Below, in pieces: positions 14,627 to 17,418 of a DNA stretch of 17,418 nucleotides. The notes under the pieces were generated by a model, which saw only the letters and a list, made by a program, of their open reading frames with translations, searched no databases and was not told the origin of the DNA. Within the stretch, counting starts at the first letter, position 1. Each line of letters begins with the position of its first letter. The DNA is from an uncultured Marvinbryantia sp. (lineage in GTDB: Bacteria > Bacillota > Clostridia > Lachnospirales > Lachnospiraceae), in assembly GCF_905201705.1 (NCBI RefSeq), contig NZ_CAJKOX010000060.1, positions 1 through 17,418 on the forward strand. The letters run 5' to 3'. The position numbers and the translations under genes were made by a program.

Positions 14627-14685
14627 TTTTCTCCCCATAGTGTTCTTTCATCCGGCAACATTTAACTGTCACATGAACATAACAG

Positions 14686-15879
14686 CTATTTCTGCTTATT
14701 CGCATTGTGGTTCATTATATTGAATAAAAATAGCATAAAACACAACGTAATCGGAAACAGGAGTCCAATGCGCATGCCCACATGAATACTACCTCCAAAC
14801 ATGTCCGCAACCCTTCCTACAATGGCTGGACCTATGCTTCCTCCAAGATCACCTGCCATTGCTAAAAGTGCAAACATTGCAGTTCCTCCTGTTGGAAATG
14901 CCTTGGAAGAGATGCTGATTGTACCGGGCCACATGATTCCTACAGAAAACCCACATACAATACATCCAGCAAGTCCAATGATCGGATTTTCTGAAAATGA
15001 CGCTAATAAATAACATACAAAACATAAGATACCGGAACCAATCATAAATCTGTTTAGTTTCATTTTATCACCGGCTTTTCCAAACAACACTCGTGAAATT
15101 CCCATCGTCACAGCAAACATACAAGGTCCGGCAATATCTCCCACTGCCTTTGAAAAGCCTAGGGCTGATTCTGCGTACGCAGATGCCCATTGTGCCATTG
15201 CAAGCTCCGATGCCCCGGAACAGACCATCATCACAATGGCAATCAGGAACATGGGATTTGAAAATAATTTTCTGATTCCCATTCCCTGTCCTTCCTCTAC
15301 TAATGATTCAATCGGACAAGTTGCAAAATTAATAATATTGATAGCAGGAATTAATGCAAAAATAACAGCAAGCCATTTCCAGCTGCCAATTCCAAATAGC
15401 AGAAAGAAAACTGTCGAAACAAGTATAGTTCCAACTGCTCCCCAACAGTAAAAGGAATGCAGAAGGCTCATAGTAGCCTCCTTGTTCTCAAACGGACATG
15501 CTTCCACAATAGGACTTCCTAAAACCTCGATTAAGCCACTTCCAATCGCATACAAAATGACACTTATAATAATACCAATAAACGGAGATGGAATTATTTC
15601 CGGTAAAAATGCCAAACCTACAAGGCCTGCAGCCGAACATACTTCAGAAGCAACAATGCATACTCTATATCCAATTTTGTCCACGTACTTGGCACAAAAC
15701 AAATCTACCAAAAGCTGTGTAAAGAAAAAGGATGTTGATATCATAGCAATGTTTCCAAGTGAAATATTGTAATCTGTATGAAATTTCAGAAATAGTAAAG
15801 GTGCAAAATTCGCAGCAACTGCCTGCGTAATAAATCCCAAATAACACGCCAATTTTGTCTTTTTATAATTCTTCATCAT
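14686..15879 (-). CDS. MFS transporter (397 aa)
   Basis: A typical-length major facilitator with about 12 hydrophobic spans. The first-half signature loop is seen as DLFCAKYVDKIGYRVC (about residues 59-74, between spans 2 and 3), and the second half has the matching loop SRVLFGKAGDKMKLNRFMI. The motif SLLHSFYCWGAVGTIL near residue 140 and GFSVGIMWPGTISIS near 310 resemble FucP/sugar-type members of the superfamily, so a sugar or related small molecule is the likely cargo; the exact substrate is unknown. The start ATG at 15879 overlaps the stop of the 73-aa gene (ATGA), with GAGG placed 5 nt upstream, so the two are probably translationally coupled. No terminator follows, so transcription likely continues into the flavodoxin. 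Confidence 0.88.
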   Translation of the reverse strand: MMKNYKKTKLACYLGFITQAVAANFAPLLFLKFHTDYNISLGNIAMISTSFFFTQLLVDLFCAKYVDKIGYRVCIVASEVCSAAGLVGLAFLPEIIPSPFIGIIISVILYAIGSGLIEVLGSPIVEACPFENKEATMSLLHSFYCWGAVGTILVSTVFFLLFGIGSWKWLAVIFALIPAINIINFATCPIESLVEEGQGMGIRKLFSNPMFLIAIVMMVCSGASELAMAQWASAYAESALGFSKAVGDIAGPCMFAVTMGISRVLFGKAGDKMKLNRFMIGSGILCFVCYLLASFSENPIIGLAGCIVCGFSVGIMWPGTISISSKAFPTGGTAMFALLAMAGDLGGSIGPAIVGRVADMFGGSIHVGMRIGLLFPITLCFMLFLFNIMNHNANKQK

Positions 15880-16097
15880 TTTTCCTCAACTCTCTTTGTT
15901 GTTATTCTTAGATAATGCTCATCTCCACACCAAACACTTCCCTCATAGAACGCACCTAAGTATCTTGGTTCACAATTCACTATAAATGACTTTTCAATAA
16001 GCATTAACATAAATTCATTTACCTGTTCCTCATTATCTAAAATGATAGAAATACATTCTTTTTCATCACATAAACCAAATTCAACCTGTGCATACAT
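15876..16097 (-). CDS. Unknown 73-aa protein coupled to the transporter
   Basis: The ATG at 16097 has a clear AAGGAG ribosome site about 7 nt upstream. The stop overlaps the start of the MFS gene. The protein (MYAQVEFGLCDEKECISIIL at the start, YLRITTKRVEEK at the end) is acidic in the first half, contains four cysteines and has no signal peptide or membrane segment. A small alpha/beta cytoplasmic fold is likely. I recognise no family. The tight overlap suggests it works with, or is made together with, the transporter. It is the first gene of the operon divergent from the AraC-family regulator. Confidence 0.75.
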   Translation of the reverse strand: MYAQVEFGLCDEKECISIILDNEEQVNEFMLMLIEKSFIVNCEPRYLGAFYEGSVWCGDEHYLRITTKRVEEK

Positions 16098-16138
16098 TTA
16101 TCTTCTCCTTACGGCCAAATAGAACTATATAGCAATTT

Positions 16139-16167
16139 TGTTTATTTTCCACTATATAATATCGCAA
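16139..16167 (-). promoter_or_regulatory. Weak candidate promoter for the transporter operon
   Basis: On the minus strand TTGCGA (16162-16167) and TAAACA (16139-16144) are 17 bp apart, about 40 nt before the ATG at 16097. The -10 is poor, consistent with an activator-dependent promoter. The -35 overlaps the nearer of the two 13-bp direct repeats, the usual place for an AraC-type activator. Confidence 0.3.
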
Positions 16168-16185
16168 TTATGCTGTATAATATCG
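16152..16185. promoter_or_regulatory. Candidate AraC-family operator: two direct repeats 21 bp apart
   Basis: CTATATAATATCG (16152-16164) and CTGTATAATATCG (16173-16185) match at 12 of 13 positions and are offset by exactly 21 bp, two helical turns. AraC-family proteins bind as dimers to direct half-sites with about this spacing. The site lies in the gap between the divergent AraC-family gene and the transporter operon, so it could control both. The repeats are AT-rich and double as TATAAT boxes, so promoter duplication is the alternative. Confidence 0.6.
16176..16181 (+). promoter_or_regulatory. Candidate -10 box for the AraC-family gene
   Basis: A perfect TATAAT at 16176-16181 lies about 34 nt before the ATG at 16215. 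No good -35 stands 16-18 bp upstream (only AT-rich sequence), so expression is likely weak or regulator-dependent. The box lies within the second direct repeat, which would allow autoregulation. Confidence 0.4.
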
Positions 16186-16214
16186 TAAAACAGATTGTCC
16201 AGGAGGGGACTGCC

Positions 16215-17108
16215 ATGTCGCAGAAAGAAAAGAAAAAGCTTGTAAGTATAAAAACCGATGATACACTGATGGAAACTGCTTTACATGGGACTCATCTTTT
16301 TCCATACAAACTCTATGATGAAAACATAACCGATTATGATTTTAACTGTATTGACTGGCATTGGCATACCGAATTTGAATTTGTATATATCGAATCCGGT
16401 ATAGTTCACTTTAATGTAGGAGAAGATAATTTTGACATGTCCGAGGGACAGGGAATATTTATTAATTCCAAAGTTATTCATAAAATGCATTCCGAAAATG
16501 ACGCTGTAATTCCAAATTTTCTCTTTCTTCCGTCTCTGATTGCTCCGAAAGAAAGTTTAATCTATCAGAAATTTGTGTTACCCTTTCTGAACTCATCTTT
16601 GGGTTATTACATTTTTTCTTCTTCACAGGAATGGCAGAAAGAAATTTTGTCTGAAATGCAAAAGCTTATACAGTTTAGCAGAGGTGAAATAAATGAACTA
16701 CAAATATCTGTTCAATTACAAAAGATATGGGCACTCATAACTTCAAATGTTATTTGTTACCCAGAAACTCAAAATGTGAATTCTTCCTCACTTGCACGGT
16801 TACAAATGATGATGCAGTTTATACATTCGAATTACCCTGAAAGCATTTCTCTTTTGGATATTGCCAAAGTTGGGGAAGTGAGTATCAGTACTGCCTTGAA
16901 TTTGTTTCGTAATGTACTGAATACATCTCCTGTCAACTATCTGATATGCTACAGGTTAAGGAAGGCAGCATTACTTCTTACCAATACAGAAAAAAAAGTA
17001 AGTGCCATTTCAATAGAAACTGGATTCAGTAATACAGATTATTTCTGTAAAACATTTAAGAGAATGTATTCCTTAACTCCTACAGAGTATAGAAACGTAA
17101 AGAAATGA
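16215..17108 (+). CDS. AraC-family transcriptional regulator (297 aa)
   Basis: The ATG at 16215 is chosen because AGGAGGGG stands 6-8 nt upstream; an in-frame ATG at 16170 lies inside the candidate operator and has no ribosome site. The N-terminal half is a cupin-type ligand-binding domain with WHWHTEFEFVYIESG at about residues 48-62 and GQGIFINSKVIHKMH further on, typical of sugar-sensing AraC regulators. The C-terminal 100 residues hold two helix-turn-helix motifs (SLLDIAKVGEVSISTALNLF, and ISIETGFSNTDYFCKTFKR followed by SLTPTEYR). It is divergent from the 73-aa/MFS operon and is its most likely regulator. The ligand is unknown. Confidence 0.92.
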   Translation: MSQKEKKKLVSIKTDDTLMETALHGTHLFPYKLYDENITDYDFNCIDWHWHTEFEFVYIESGIVHFNVGEDNFDMSEGQGIFINSKVIHKMHSENDAVIPNFLFLPSLIAPKESLIYQKFVLPFLNSSLGYYIFSSSQEWQKEILSEMQKLIQFSRGEINELQISVQLQKIWALITSNVICYPETQNVNSSSLARLQMMMQFIHSNYPESISLLDIAKVGEVSISTALNLFRNVLNTSPVNYLICYRLRKAALLLTNTEKKVSAISIETGFSNTDYFCKTFKRMYSLTPTEYRNVKK

Positions 17109-17122
17109 ATTATCCGATAAAA

Positions 17123-17139
17123 AATAGGCTTCGCCTATT
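17123..17139 (-). terminator. Small hairpin, terminator-like on the minus strand
   Basis: AATAGGC and GCCTATT form a 7-bp stem with a 3-nt loop. On the minus strand it is followed by a T-run, so it could stop transcription entering from the right. It may equally be part of an insertion-sequence end, as it lies beside a second hairpin and a transposase remnant. Confidence 0.45.
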
Positions 17140-17150
17140 CAACTCCCCTG

Positions 17151-17182
17151 CCCCTCAATCTTGAGGGGTGGGATTTCTTTTT
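17151..17182 (+). terminator. Hairpin with T-rich tail after the AraC-family gene
   Basis: CCCCTCAA (17151-17158) and TTGAGGGG (17161-17168) pair perfectly around a 2-nt loop, so the innermost pair probably opens. A T-rich stretch (17174-17182) follows after 5 nt. The gap makes it an imperfect intrinsic terminator for the AraC-family gene. The alternative is a structured end of the IS91-like element whose transposase remnant follows. Confidence 0.45.
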
Positions 17183-17193
17183 GTTACTATTTC

Positions 17194-17418
17194 ATGCATA
17201 ATAGTCTTATGAATGTTTTACAACAGATTTTTACTGACTATTATGAAGAAATTGAATATACTCTTCATCCCAGAAAAACTGAGATGGAAAATATCGATAA
17301 GATGATTCATTCGGTGATCCATCTTTCGGTGGTGCCATGTACGGCTGTCCTCACAGCGGAAAGCTTGAAGTTGTCGTCTCGCTTGCAAAGATAAAATTCC
17401 AATTTTCAAAGCTATACA
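17194..17418 (+). pseudogene. Frameshifted N-terminal part of an IS91-like transposase
   Basis: From the ATG at 17194 (or 17209) the frame reads NVLQQIFTDYYEEIEYTLHP, then RKTEMENIDKMIH, the start of the zinc-ribbon-containing transposases of the IS91 group. Around 17311 one base is missing: the expected continuation GDPSFGGAMYGCPH is found from 17313 in the next frame. The second cysteine of the expected CPxCG is Ser here (CPHSG), and the following residues no longer resemble the family. The gene is therefore broken and decayed. It continues to the window edge. Confidence 0.7.

Noticed and set aside
16170..16214. Earlier in-frame start of the AraC-family gene at 16170
   Set aside because: It lies in the promoter/operator region and has no ribosome site, while the ATG at 16215 follows AGGAGGGG.

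Overview
The window looks like a chromosomal stretch from a gut-type Firmicute, probably Lachnospiraceae or a related Clostridia. The grounds are an AT-leaning base composition, AGGAGG-type ribosome sites, a very large beta-helix/Ig-like surface protein, and mobile-element fragments of a kind common in that group. No rRNA, tRNA, CRISPR array or complete mobile element is visible. The species assignment is inference.

Layout, left to right. Positions 1-400 hold the start of a minus-strand gene that leaves the window, a short minus-strand ORF lying on one copy of a 50-bp dispersed repeat, and a strong bidirectional terminator. Positions 398-10021 (minus) are one 3207-aa gene for a giant secreted surface protein: signal peptide, Asp/Ser-rich linkers, parallel beta-helix segments, many Ig-like/MBG-like repeats, Cys-pair repeats, and a C-terminal membrane anchor. 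Its 5' leader abuts a decayed insertion sequence (about 10045-11051), which has a 14-bp perfect inverted repeat at its edges, a cruciform-like leader, and a transposase broken by an internal deletion and a lost C-terminus.

Positions 11103-13466 (minus) are a markedly GC-richer MalT/LuxR-type ATP-binding regulator with its own sigma-A-like promoter. A second copy of the 50-bp repeat lies just upstream of that promoter. Positions 13690-16097 (minus) look like one transcription unit: a 73-aa unknown protein, an MFS transporter overlapping it by an ATGA, a small basic ORF, the C-terminal tail of an ArsC-like protein, a flavodoxin, and a 16-bp-stem terminator. Positions 16215-17108 (plus) are a divergent AraC-family regulator. 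The intergenic region carries two 13-bp direct repeats exactly 21 bp apart, a good candidate for the AraC binding site. The right edge has two hairpins and a frameshifted IS91-like transposase remnant.

How the genes may work together: the AraC regulator plausibly controls the divergent transporter operon in response to a small molecule. The MalT-like regulator has no obvious target gene next to it. I see no clear-cut new multi-gene system. The best leads are the dispersed repeat, the insertion-sequence edge in the leader of the giant gene, the orphan GC-rich regulator, and the AraC site controlling an unknown-protein/transporter pair.
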